Shown here in pieces: positions 15,413 through 22,754 of a stretch of DNA of 24,630 nt. Every line of letters begins with the position of its first letter. Within the stretch, counting starts at the first letter, position 1. Source of the stretch: Syntrophomonas sp. UBA4922 (GTDB lineage Bacteria > Bacillota > Syntrophomonadia > Syntrophomonadales > Syntrophomonadaceae). The notes below the pieces were generated by a model, which saw nothing but the letters and a program-made list of their open reading frames with translations, did not search any database and was not told where the DNA came from. The position numbers and the translations under genes were made by a program. The stretch spans positions 1-24,630 of the forward strand of contig DHBS01000038.1 in assembly GCA_002398825.1 (NCBI GenBank). Reading direction: 5' to 3'.

Positions 15413-16666
15413 GTGGCGATTGCTTCAGGGATAAACGAATTATGGAGACGTATGGCGTTGCTGCTGGGCATATTGATGGGTCTGGCCATGTTTTTCTATG
15501 TGGCTCCGGCCATGGTCAGTGTAACTGCGGTGGATTGGGCGCAGGAGCAGACTGACGAACTGAAGTCCTCCAGCGGGATGGTTTCATCGGAACGCAAACG
15601 GCTCAGCCAACTACCTTTAAACGAATATATTCAGGAAAAAACCGGCGGGCGCATAGTTGCCTTGAATGCCGGCCAATGGCGGGATTTCTTTACTCAGGTG
15701 CAGCTGGCCGGCAGCGGTCAATATGAGAAATCGGTATACGGAAATCGGGTCAGTGAGGCCGACACAGACGATTTTTGGCGGCCCGGCGGCCTGGTGGCAG
15801 TGTATTTTAAGCCTGATGAGATCCCCTGGGTCGACTGGGGACTGCTCCCTGAAGACGGCCAGACTGGCTACATCAGCATCAGCGCGGCAGGACAAACCGC
15901 TTATCTGGAGCTGCGCTACCATGATTACAGCAGCACGGTAGGCCCTATGTCATCTCCTTACCGGGTGGCCCCGGGGTGGCTTTTTCATCCTTATCGCACC
16001 AGTGGTATGGCGGTTATGGCGGCGGGACTGCTGCTTTATCTATTTCTGCCCCGCCGCAAAAACCAGCCCCAGGATATCGCTTATTCCGCCGGCAGCGGCT
16101 TGGCCGCGGATCTGGCAGCAGTCATCCTGCTGACGCCATTTTACGGACTGCCGTTTTTAATCAACGGGGGTGCGCTGCAGGCTGTAACCGGATGGTGGCC
16201 GATTACTGCGGCCATGTGGCTTTTGGCGGCTATTGCCGCAATGCTCTTCTATTACAACGCCTGGAGCAGCTCTTTCCGCATTGAGCTGACCCCTGAGGCC
16301 TTGTACCTGGTGTCCTTTAAGGGCGTACGGGCATATTCCTTCAATGAAATAAGCGCAGCCGAAGTGGTGACTTTGCGTAATCCGGGCTGGTTCCGCAAAC
16401 TATTTCTGGGCTTTGCCCTGTTGTCCCTGCTGGGGGGACGAAGCTCCCCACAGCCGGCTGGCAGCGCTTTGCTGGCCGCCACCGCTTCATACGGAGGGTT
16501 GGAAATCAAAGGCAGAATGGGCAAACCATTGTATATTTGGTTTACAGACCAGCACGGCAGTGTGATCATCAATAATTTCGACCGGGTTACTGAAGCCTTG
16601 GCAGTCTCCGGAGTGCATATAGTCCAGGAGGCACGGGAAGTGGAAGGCTTCTCTATGTTCATGTGA
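15413..16666 (+). CDS. polytopic membrane protein with extracytoplasmic loop (417 aa)
   Basis: GTG 15413 has GAGGGG six bases upstream; the overlapping ATG at 15411 leads to a stop after seven codons. An N-terminal helix (MALLLGILMGLAMFFYVAPA) is followed by a ~150-residue soluble domain. Then come three more helices (GMAVMAAGLLLYLFLP, LAADLAAVILLTPFYGLPFL, TAAMWLLAAIAAMLFYYNA) and a C-terminal beta-rich part (FRIELTPEALYLVSFKGVRA) that resembles a PH-like fold interrupted by a short hydrophobic stretch. No catalytic residues are evident. The family is unknown; it sits between two likely envelope proteins and LemA. Confidence 0.8.
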   Translation: MAIASGINELWRRMALLLGILMGLAMFFYVAPAMVSVTAVDWAQEQTDELKSSSGMVSSERKRLSQLPLNEYIQEKTGGRIVALNAGQWRDFFTQVQLAGSGQYEKSVYGNRVSEADTDDFWRPGGLVAVYFKPDEIPWVDWGLLPEDGQTGYISISAAGQTAYLELRYHDYSSTVGPMSSPYRVAPGWLFHPYRTSGMAVMAAGLLLYLFLPRRKNQPQDIAYSAGSGLAADLAAVILLTPFYGLPFLINGGALQAVTGWWPITAAMWLLAAIAAMLFYYNAWSSSFRIELTPEALYLVSFKGVRAYSFNEISAAEVVTLRNPGWFRKLFLGFALLSLLGGRSSPQPAGSALLAATASYGGLEIKGRMGKPLYIWFTDQHGSVIINNFDRVTEALAVSGVHIVQEAREVEGFSMFM

Positions 16667-16805
16667 CGAGGCGCGGTTTTCTTCCGCAACAGCAGCATTT
16701 CCATCCTGCGCTGAGACTGCCCGTAAGCTGTAAGGGCTGCCCGTATAAACATAGATAAGTTGTAAACGGATTATATTCAACAATCAGGAAAGTGAGGAAA
16801 CAACA

Positions 16806-17366
16806 ATGCTAGGTGGACTTATTACGGTCGGGGTTTTGGTGCTTTTTATAGGGGTATTTCTGGTTGCCACTTATAACGGGTTGGTGCAATTGCGGCAAAG
16901 GGTGCAGAACGCCTGGTCCCAGGTGGATGTACAGCTGAAACGGCGCTATGATTTAATACCCAATCTGGTCAACGCGGTCAAAGGCTATGCCCAGCATGAA
17001 AAAGCTACTCTGGAGAATGTCACCCAGGCCAGGAACATGGCGATAGCAGCAAGCAATGTGCGCGATCAGGCCCAAGCCGAGAATATGCTCAGCGGCGCAT
17101 TGAAGTCGCTGTTTGCGGTGGCGGAAGCCTACCCGGAGCTGAAAGCCAACACCAACTTTCTGCAGCTGCAGGCGGAGCTCAGTGACACTGAAAGCAAGAT
17201 CGCCTTTTCGCGCCAGTTCTACAATGATACCGTGCAGAAATTCAACACCAAAATCGAACTGTTTCCCAACAACCTGGTAGCGGGAATGCTGGGTTTTCAG
17301 ATGGTGGATTATTTCACCCTGCAGGGCGAACCTGCCGCCCGGCAGGCGGTTCAGGTGCAGTTTTAA
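16806..17366 (+). CDS. lemA: LemA family protein
   Basis: A single N-terminal membrane helix (ITVGVLVLFIGVFLVATYNG) is followed by the family signature: NAWSQVDVQLKRRYDLIPNLV, then the coiled-coil-rich body ending in FFTLQGEP-like sequence (seen here as YFTLQGEP). Its 186 residues are the usual length. LemA proteins are membrane-anchored helical bundles of unclear function, often paired with DUF2207 or TPM-domain proteins, as here. ATG 16806 follows GTGAGG. The 139-base gap after the previous gene, the widest inside the operon, may contain an internal promoter. Confidence 0.95.
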   Translation: MLGGLITVGVLVLFIGVFLVATYNGLVQLRQRVQNAWSQVDVQLKRRYDLIPNLVNAVKGYAQHEKATLENVTQARNMAIAASNVRDQAQAENMLSGALKSLFAVAEAYPELKANTNFLQLQAELSDTESKIAFSRQFYNDTVQKFNTKIELFPNNLVAGMLGFQMVDYFTLQGEPAARQAVQVQF

Positions 17367-17378
17367 GGGGTGCCGGAC

Positions 17379-19280
17379 ATGATGCATATTAACAGACAAA
17401 TTCATTGGCCTATCAGGATTATTCCGTTGGCGATGCTGCTGGCCATCCTTCTGCCGCTGACCTTCCTGGCCGATACGGCGCAAGCCCGTTCACTGGACAT
17501 GGAAAAAGTCATCATTGATGCGGAATTGCTGCCAGATGCCAGCATGCAGGTGACGGAGCACTTGACCATCGATTTTTCCGGGCAATGGAACGGCTTTAAC
17601 ATCGCCATTCCCCGGGGCAGCAGTCCTATCCAGGAAGTATCGGTGAGCGAAAAGGGGCAGCCCTATACCTTCAATCCGGGCAAGGATTATGGGCCTCCCG
17701 GAACCTATCTCACCAAGATCGAAAACAACAACATGGTCATCGATTGGAGCCTATCCGCCAAGGACGAAACCCGCACCTTCGATGTTTCCTATCGGGTGAT
17801 GAATGCGGTCAAGATTCACGATGATGTCGCCGAACTATACCGCAAATTCATCGGCAACAGCAATCAGGAAAAAATTGCCCAGGTAAAAGTCAACCTGATA
17901 CTGCCCGCAGGCGCTGAGAATTATAAACAGGGCGAAGATATCAGAATCTGGGGGCACGGGCCGCTGCAGGGGGAGGTGGATTTTGCCGGAGCCAATCTGG
18001 TCACCTGGCAGACTAAGAATCTGCCCGCCCGCACTTTTGTAGAAGGCCGGGTGGTTATGCCCACGGCCTTGTTCCCGGCAGCCTCCGCCCAACTGCGCAC
18101 CCGGCAGACGGTTCTGCCGGGAATACTGGCCCAGGAAGAAGGCTGGGCTAAGCAGGCCAATCAGGAACGAATGGCGGCCCGGGCGGAGTATGCCGGCGGG
18201 GCAGGCATTATTGCCGTGGCCCTGGGCATGATTTTTTGGCTGCGGCAAAAATATGGACGCAAGTATCAGACCCAATTCCAGGGTGACTATTATCGCGACC
18301 TGCCGGGAAGTTACAGTCCGGCAGAACTGAGCGTATTGTGGAATTTCAGGAAAATCAAGGCCCAGGACCTGACCGCCACCATATTGGATCTGGCCCGGCG
18401 CAAATTTCTGTATTTGGAGGAGGACACCCGGGAAGTCCGCAAATTTTTGGGCACCAAAGAAGTGACGACCTATCTGATCAGCTTTATGCCCGCACCCGAG
18501 CCGGCCATGCTGAGAAAACCCGAAGAGGCAGAACTAAGGCCTCATGAACAGCAGCTGCTCAGCTTCCTGCAGAATGACATTGGCGGAGGCAGAGGATACA
18601 TCTATCTGAGTGAAATAGAGAATTATGCTCAAAAATACGGGCAGGCCTTTCATGCGTTCTGGCAGGAGTGGCAAACGGAATTGATCGATCAGGGAGAAAA
18701 CCTGGACTTCTTTGATAACAGCGGCAACATGCCTCTCTTTACAGTATTACTGGGGCTGGGCCTGCTCATTCTGGGCAGTTCGCTGGTTGCCAAAGCAGGA
18801 GTAATAGGCGCTGCGCTGATAATAGCCGGAGCCTTGTTTCTTTTCATACCCCGGCTGTTTAAGCGGCGCACCCTTACCGGGCAGGAGGATTATGTTCGCT
18901 GGCAGGCCTTTAAGAAATTCTTGCAGCATTTTTCCGAAATGGAACGCCATGAGATCCCCAGCCTGATCATCTGGGAACACTACCTGGTTTATGCCGTGAC
19001 TCTGGGAGTAGCCAAAGAAGTCATCAAGCAGCTGGAGCTGGTGTTCCCCAATATGCAGGAAGGCGACCATCAGTTTGGCTACGGATGGATGAGTTACGGC
19101 GCTTATGGGAGCATGAGCGCCCTGCATCATTCCTTCGACGGCATCGAGAGCTCTTTCGAACGGGCCCTGCAATCAGCGCAGAAGGCGGTTAGCAAGACCT
19201 CCTCCGGCTCCGGCGGCGGGGGCGGATTCTCTTCCGGTGGTGGCGGCGGCGGGGGCGGCTCCAGTTATGGCGGCCGCTAG
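17379..19280 (+). CDS. DUF2207-type membrane protein with Gly/Ser-rich tail (633 aa)
   Basis: ATG 17379 lies 8 bases after AAGGGG at 17365-17370; the GTG at 17370 overlaps that site and is less likely. A Sec signal peptide (LAMLLAILLPLTFLADTAQA) precedes an extracellular DUF2207 beta domain (VIIDAELLPDASMQVTEHL, then DFSGQWNGFN). A membrane helix (GAGIIAVALGMIFWLRQ, near residue 275), a cytoplasmic domain, two further helices near 465-505 and a C-terminus GGGGFSSGGGGGGGGSS complete it. The Gly/Ser tail is typical of this family. It starts 12 bases after lemA, the pair being common in bacteria, with no known biochemical role. Its presence behind a toxin gene is the unusual point. Confidence 0.9.
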   Translation: MMHINRQIHWPIRIIPLAMLLAILLPLTFLADTAQARSLDMEKVIIDAELLPDASMQVTEHLTIDFSGQWNGFNIAIPRGSSPIQEVSVSEKGQPYTFNPGKDYGPPGTYLTKIENNNMVIDWSLSAKDETRTFDVSYRVMNAVKIHDDVAELYRKFIGNSNQEKIAQVKVNLILPAGAENYKQGEDIRIWGHGPLQGEVDFAGANLVTWQTKNLPARTFVEGRVVMPTALFPAASAQLRTRQTVLPGILAQEEGWAKQANQERMAARAEYAGGAGIIAVALGMIFWLRQKYGRKYQTQFQGDYYRDLPGSYSPAELSVLWNFRKIKAQDLTATILDLARRKFLYLEEDTREVRKFLGTKEVTTYLISFMPAPEPAMLRKPEEAELRPHEQQLLSFLQNDIGGGRGYIYLSEIENYAQKYGQAFHAFWQEWQTELIDQGENLDFFDNSGNMPLFTVLLGLGLLILGSSLVAKAGVIGAALIIAGALFLFIPRLFKRRTLTGQEDYVRWQAFKKFLQHFSEMERHEIPSLIIWEHYLVYAVTLGVAKEVIKQLELVFPNMQEGDHQFGYGWMSYGAYGSMSALHHSFDGIESSFERALQSAQKAVSKTSSGSGGGGGFSSGGGGGGGGSSYGGR

Positions 19281-19363
19281 GCATCAAAAACTCTGTTGAT
19301 TGGAGCGCGATGATACTACGACGACAGCCCCGGGCGTGAGGGGATAACGAAAGGAGGGATTGC

Positions 19364-20047
19364 ATGCGTTGCCCCCATTGCGGAGCGGACTCAGCCAAAA
19401 ACATAAAATTCTGTACCGAATGCGGCAGTGCCTTACCGGCTTATGCGGAAGAGACCCGGCAACAAGAGACCCGGATCTTGATCGGTTATTCAGATCGTAT
19501 CAATGATCCCGCCTTTGCCAGATATATGCGCAACTCCAAAGTATGGTCATTTTCCTTTGCCGCTGTTTTAGCCCTTATCGCCATCGTGGGTTTCTACATA
19601 TACGGTGAAAGCAGCCCGGAAATGGATAACCCCGAAGCATTATACATCGGCCTGGGCATCGGCGGGATGTTCCTGCTGATCGCGCTTTTCCAGACCATTG
19701 GCAGAAGCCGGAGCAAAACCTGGGATGGAGTCGTAGTCGACAAAAAGATTGAGAAAAAAAGACGCCAGAAAGGCTCCGGGAATGATCGGTATTGGGTCAA
19801 CTATACTTTATATACAGTCGTCATCAAGACCGACCGGGGCCAATTTCATGAAGTGAGGGTTGAAGATGATGATACCGTCTATAATTACTATCAGATCGGT
19901 GACAGAGTGCGGCACCATAAAGGGTTAAATTCCCTGGAAAAATACGATAAATCCGGTGACAGCATTATTTTCTGCAACGCTTGTGCCAGTTTAAACGATA
20001 TAGCCGATGACAGCTGTTTCCGTTGTCATTGTCCTCTGCTCAAATGA
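19364..20047 (+). CDS. zinc-ribbon membrane protein with a second C-terminal Cys cluster (227 aa)
   Basis: The ATG at 19364 follows AAAGGAGGG. An N-terminal zinc ribbon (RCPHCG-x10-FCTECG) leads to two membrane helices (about 61-80 and 94-112) and a beta-rich region (SKTWDGVVVDKKIEKK, NYTLYTVVIKTDRG) that recalls DUF3592-type proteins. It ends with another Cys set, FCNACASLNDIADDSCFRC. It is the last gene of the operon; a terminator is not clear after it, only a weak hairpin and a T7 run near 20080-20090. Confidence 0.85.
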   Translation: MRCPHCGADSAKNIKFCTECGSALPAYAEETRQQETRILIGYSDRINDPAFARYMRNSKVWSFSFAAVLALIAIVGFYIYGESSPEMDNPEALYIGLGIGGMFLLIALFQTIGRSRSKTWDGVVVDKKIEKKRRQKGSGNDRYWVNYTLYTVVIKTDRGQFHEVRVEDDDTVYNYYQIGDRVRHHKGLNSLEKYDKSGDSIIFCNACASLNDIADDSCFRCHCPLLK

Positions 20048-20169
20048 GATGGCGCAGATGCGCTGCTGGATCAGGTGAGGTTTTTTTAAACCAAGCAATA
20101 TATTCCCGGCATATGGGCATATAAGCCCAGAATCGTTGTAAAGTGGCAATATTATTTGGAGGCTTGCGG

Positions 20170-20197
20170 TTGTCGGACTTTTGAGTTAAAATACTAT
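20170..20197 (+). promoter_or_regulatory. predicted promoter of tRNA-Ser(GGA)
   Basis: TTGTCG (20170-20175) and TACTAT (20192-20197) are separated by 16 bases, 32 bases upstream of the tRNA. Both hexamers match the sigma-70 consensus at four positions. The downstream sequence to the tRNA has no ORF. Confidence 0.4.
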
Positions 20198-20229
20198 AGT
20201 CCCATTCAGGGAAAAAACAATAAAAGCGT

Positions 20230-20324
20230 GGAGAGGTGGCTGAGTTCGGCTGAAGGCGCTCGATTGGAAATCGAGTAGACGGCTAATACCTGTCTCGCGG
20301 GTTCGAATCCCGCCCTCTCCGCCA
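20230..20324 (+). tRNA. tRNA-Ser(GGA)
   Basis: A complete class II tRNA, 95 bases with CCA encoded. The acceptor stem is GGAGAGG/CCTCTCC, the anticodon loop TTGGAAA in the stem CTCGA/TCGAG gives anticodon GGA, and the long variable arm (TAGACGG...CTGTCT) is serine-type. The T arm is GCGGG-TTCGAAT-CCCGC. It reads UCC and UCU. Confidence 0.95.
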
Positions 20325-20553
20325 TTAACGAATTACCAAGGGGTTTCAGCATATGAACTGGAACCCCCTTTTTTATGTTATTGACAGATGATGGACGGAA
20401 CAACTCCGGGGCAGCCAACAGGCGGGAAGAATATGACGAATAATACATACCGCATATAGACTGGTAAGCCGGGCGGCCAGTGTTGGAGAGTCCTGGAACC
20501 CCTAATACTGCGGATCCTGATTTACTCCATAATTCTGGGCGGTTCAGGATAAC
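20325..20553. other. gap between tRNA-Ser(GGA) and the carboxypeptidase gene
   Basis: Apart from the tRNA terminator, it holds an imperfect inverted repeat, ATCCTGA (20514-20520) / TCAGGAT (20544-20550), just past the 3' end of the carboxypeptidase gene. It has no T-run, so I cannot call it a terminator. No gene seen. Confidence 0.4.
20340..20374 (+). terminator. intrinsic terminator of tRNA-Ser(GGA)
   Basis: GGGGTTTCAG (20340-20349) pairs with CTGGAACCCC (20358-20367), with one G-U pair and a CATATGAA loop, followed by CTTTTTTA. The position 16 bases after the tRNA end fits a dedicated terminator. Confidence 0.85.
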
Positions 20554-21516
20554 TTATTCGCTTAGACTGTTATACACCGCGAAAGCATCGCTGATGTTAT
20601 ACTGCTCAGTCTGGTGGCTGCCTTTGGCGCCGGCGGTGACCAGGATGTATTCTTTGCCGTCTTTTTTGGCTAAACTGGCCAGACACAGACCGGCTTCGCC
20701 GGTATATCCGGTTTTCCCGCCTAAAAGCTCTCCGCTACTTAAGCTGCAGCCATTTATTTTTTCGAACAGGGTGCTTCTAAATGTAATTCCCTCGGGATGT
20801 ATGTTGGTAGAGTGGGTTGTATAGCGGGGTGAACAAAAAATTTTTCTGAAAGTATCGTTCTGCAGCGTATAGCTGAGCAGAATGCCCAAGTCCTTAACGG
20901 TAGTATAGTTGTTTTGGTCATGAAGACCGGTGGTATTATCAAAATGGGTCCTATTCATACCCAGCTTGGCCGATTTTTCATTCATCAGGGCTACAAAGCC
21001 AGGCTCCGAACCACCAATATGATTGGCCAGAGCAATACAGCATTCCGCGCCGCTGGGCAGCAAAACGCCATACAGCAAATCGATGGCTCTGACTTTTTCA
21101 TTGGGTTGAAAACCGGCCATTGTAGCGTCTGTTTTGTTTAGTTTCTGAAATACATAATCAGGGATTGTGATCTCTTCCTGCAAATCAGGCAGTTGTTCAA
21201 TGGCGACCAGAGCGGTCATCATTTTGGTCAGAGATGCAGGATAAATCCTGGCTTCACTATTTTTCTGCAATAATATCGTGTGATCGCTCAAACATATCAG
21301 AATAGCATAAGGACTATACAATTTGTCAGGGGAAATCGTTGCTGAAGGATTTGCTGTATTAAAGGGTCGTAATGAATGGTCGGGGGAATCATCCTCTAAT
21401 AAGGGGAAGTCTGCAGAGGTTACAGCGAATTTGCTGATTATGGCAAAGGCTATGATAAATAACAAAAGGAGAAGCAATGTAACCTTTGGACTTTTTTTGA
21501 TTGCTGGGTATGTCAT
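20554..21516 (-). CDS. PBP-type D-Ala-D-Ala carboxypeptidase (peptidase S11, 320 aa)
   Basis: Cell-wall enzyme that removes the terminal D-Ala from muropeptide stems. A membrane segment (TLLLLLLFIIAFAII, residues 13-27) anchors it or is a signal peptide. The active-site motifs are S95-L-T-K98 (acyl-ester serine and lysine) and K268-T-G270; FDNTTGLHD is also typical of S11. The middle motif, usually SxN, reads S155-G-A157, as in several clostridial relatives, so it may have reduced or altered activity. ATG 21516 follows AAGGAG by 9 bases. The gene is downstream of a vanRS-like pair and its ribosome binding site is inside a hairpin. A serine enzyme, it is not the metallo-type VanY. Confidence 0.9.
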   Translation of the reverse strand: MTYPAIKKSPKVTLLLLLLFIIAFAIISKFAVTSADFPLLEDDSPDHSLRPFNTANPSATISPDKLYSPYAILICLSDHTILLQKNSEARIYPASLTKMMTALVAIEQLPDLQEEITIPDYVFQKLNKTDATMAGFQPNEKVRAIDLLYGVLLPSGAECCIALANHIGGSEPGFVALMNEKSAKLGMNRTHFDNTTGLHDQNNYTTVKDLGILLSYTLQNDTFRKIFCSPRYTTHSTNIHPEGITFRSTLFEKINGCSLSSGELLGGKTGYTGEAGLCLASLAKKDGKEYILVTAGAKGSHQTEQYNISDAFAVYNSLSE

Positions 21517-21521
21517 ATATA

Positions 21522-21572
21522 ACCGCTCCTTATCCTGTACTGATTTTATTCAAGCAAATAATAAGGAGCGGT
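21522..21572 (-). promoter_or_regulatory. 12-bp hairpin hiding the carboxypeptidase ribosome binding site
   Basis: Read on the minus strand, ACCGCTCCTTAT (21572-21561) is exactly complementary to ATAAGGAGCGGT (21533-21522), with a 27-base loop. The second arm contains the AAGGAG used for the ATG at 21516, paired with CTCCTT of the first arm. The stem lies in the 92-base gap between sensor kinase and carboxypeptidase. No T-run follows, so it is not a terminator. Expected effect: lower translation unless opened, or a protein-binding site. Confidence 0.7.
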
Positions 21573-21608
21573 GTTTAAATTCAGGCTTATAAAGTCCTTA
21601 AGATTCTC

Positions 21609-22754
21609 TTATTTCTGATACATAGCCGGCAAAGTAACCGTGAAGGTGGTGCATTCCATATTGCTTTCCACTGTTATAGCGCCTCCGTGGGCGGTCAGTA
21701 TTTGCCTGGCTATGGCCAGGCCCAATCCAGCGCCTCCGGTATGGGAGGGGCGGGAGGAATCCAATCGATAAAACTTCTCGAAGATGGTGTCTAACTTTCC
21801 GGGTGGAATGGGGTCGCCCCGGTTTGCGAAGGTGATAACTATGTTGGTGTTGTCCTCAACGGCAGCAATAGTAATGGGGGTGTTCTCATAGCTATAAGCC
21901 ATGGCGTTCTTTAAGACATTGTTAAACACCCGGGCCAATTTATCGGCATCTCCCCACAGGGTAAGGCCCTCCGCGGCATTAATCAAAATCTGCTTTCCCA
22001 ACGGAGCCGCCAGGGGATAGAATTCATCAGCCATCTGCTGGAGCATGAACGGTAAATTGATCCTCTGTCTATTCAAGACCATATCCTGCAAATTAAATCG
22101 GGTAATCTCAAAAAATTCATCGATTAAAACTTCCAAACGGTAGGCCTTTTCCAGGGTAATAGCGGTGTATTTGGCCTTCTGCGCCACCGGCATATCCGGG
22201 GCTTCGTCTAAAAGGCTCAAGTAACCGATGATCGAAGTCAACGGCGTTTTAATATCATGGGCCAGATAAACCAGCAAGTCGTTCTTGCGCTGCTCGGCTT
22301 CCTTGGCGGCCCGTTCCCGCTGTTCCAATATGCTTCTGGCTTTATTTAGCTTGGACTCCATAAAGTCCATTTCCGGGGATAGAACAATGTCCTCCGCGGC
22401 CCCCTCAACCAGCTTATCCAAGCCCGCACTTATTTCATTGAAATATTTTGTCATTCGCGCCAAAGCCCAATAAAAGAGAAATAGTAACAGGAGGAATAAA
22501 CCGCCAGCCAGCCACAGGGTTTTGTTGTTGCGGAACAGTTGTTGATATAAATTGATGCTCTCCCGCTGGGATAATGACAGAACATTTTGGCAGAAGGCTA
22601 CAAACCCGCTGGCAAAGATATCCTGAAGAAATCCATCAATGAGGATATGCTGAATTAATATTCCTAGCAGTATAGCCGCTGATGCAATCATGAGTACCTG
22701 CAGCAATATTTTTCTGTTCAGTCTGGAGAAATCATTTCTCAATCTTGTAGCCAA
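21609..22754 (-). CDS. vanS: VanS-like sensor histidine kinase
   Basis: Membrane sensor kinase, close to VanS of the VanA type over the core: YLAHDIKTPLTSIIGYLSL, a DEAPDMPV stretch and FFEITRFNLQ match that protein as I remember it. Two membrane helices (ILLQVLMIASAAILLGILI and the Leu-rich one near residue 85-100) flank a short external loop. A HAMP-like segment follows, then the dimerization His (H166 counted from TTG), the N box NNVLKNAMAYS and the G boxes (GAGLGLAIA). Start: a frame open to 22799 exists, but TTG 22754 matches the VanS TTG start and its following codons, and gives 381 residues against 384 in VanS(A). It overlaps the regulator gene by 23 bases. It probably senses cell-wall stress or an unknown ligand. 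Confidence 0.9.
   Translation of the reverse strand: MATRLRNDFSRLNRKILLQVLMIASAAILLGILIQHILIDGFLQDIFASGFVAFCQNVLSLSQRESINLYQQLFRNNKTLWLAGGLFLLLLFLFYWALARMTKYFNEISAGLDKLVEGAAEDIVLSPEMDFMESKLNKARSILEQRERAAKEAEQRKNDLLVYLAHDIKTPLTSIIGYLSLLDEAPDMPVAQKAKYTAITLEKAYRLEVLIDEFFEITRFNLQDMVLNRQRINLPFMLQQMADEFYPLAAPLGKQILINAAEGLTLWGDADKLARVFNNVLKNAMAYSYENTPITIAAVEDNTNIVITFANRGDPIPPGKLDTIFEKFYRLDSSRPSHTGGAGLGLAIARQILTAHGGAITVESNMECTTFTVTLPAMYQK

Noticed and set aside
5130..20047. Type VII, type VI or contractile injection system
   Set aside because: No WXG-type small protein, EssC-like ATPase, PAAR, VgrG, Hcp or sheath protein was found. Only toxin-like and envelope genes are present.
20206..20448. Minus-strand frame across tRNA-Ser(GGA)
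   Set aside because: It reads antisense through a tRNA and its terminator, as tRNA shadows commonly do.
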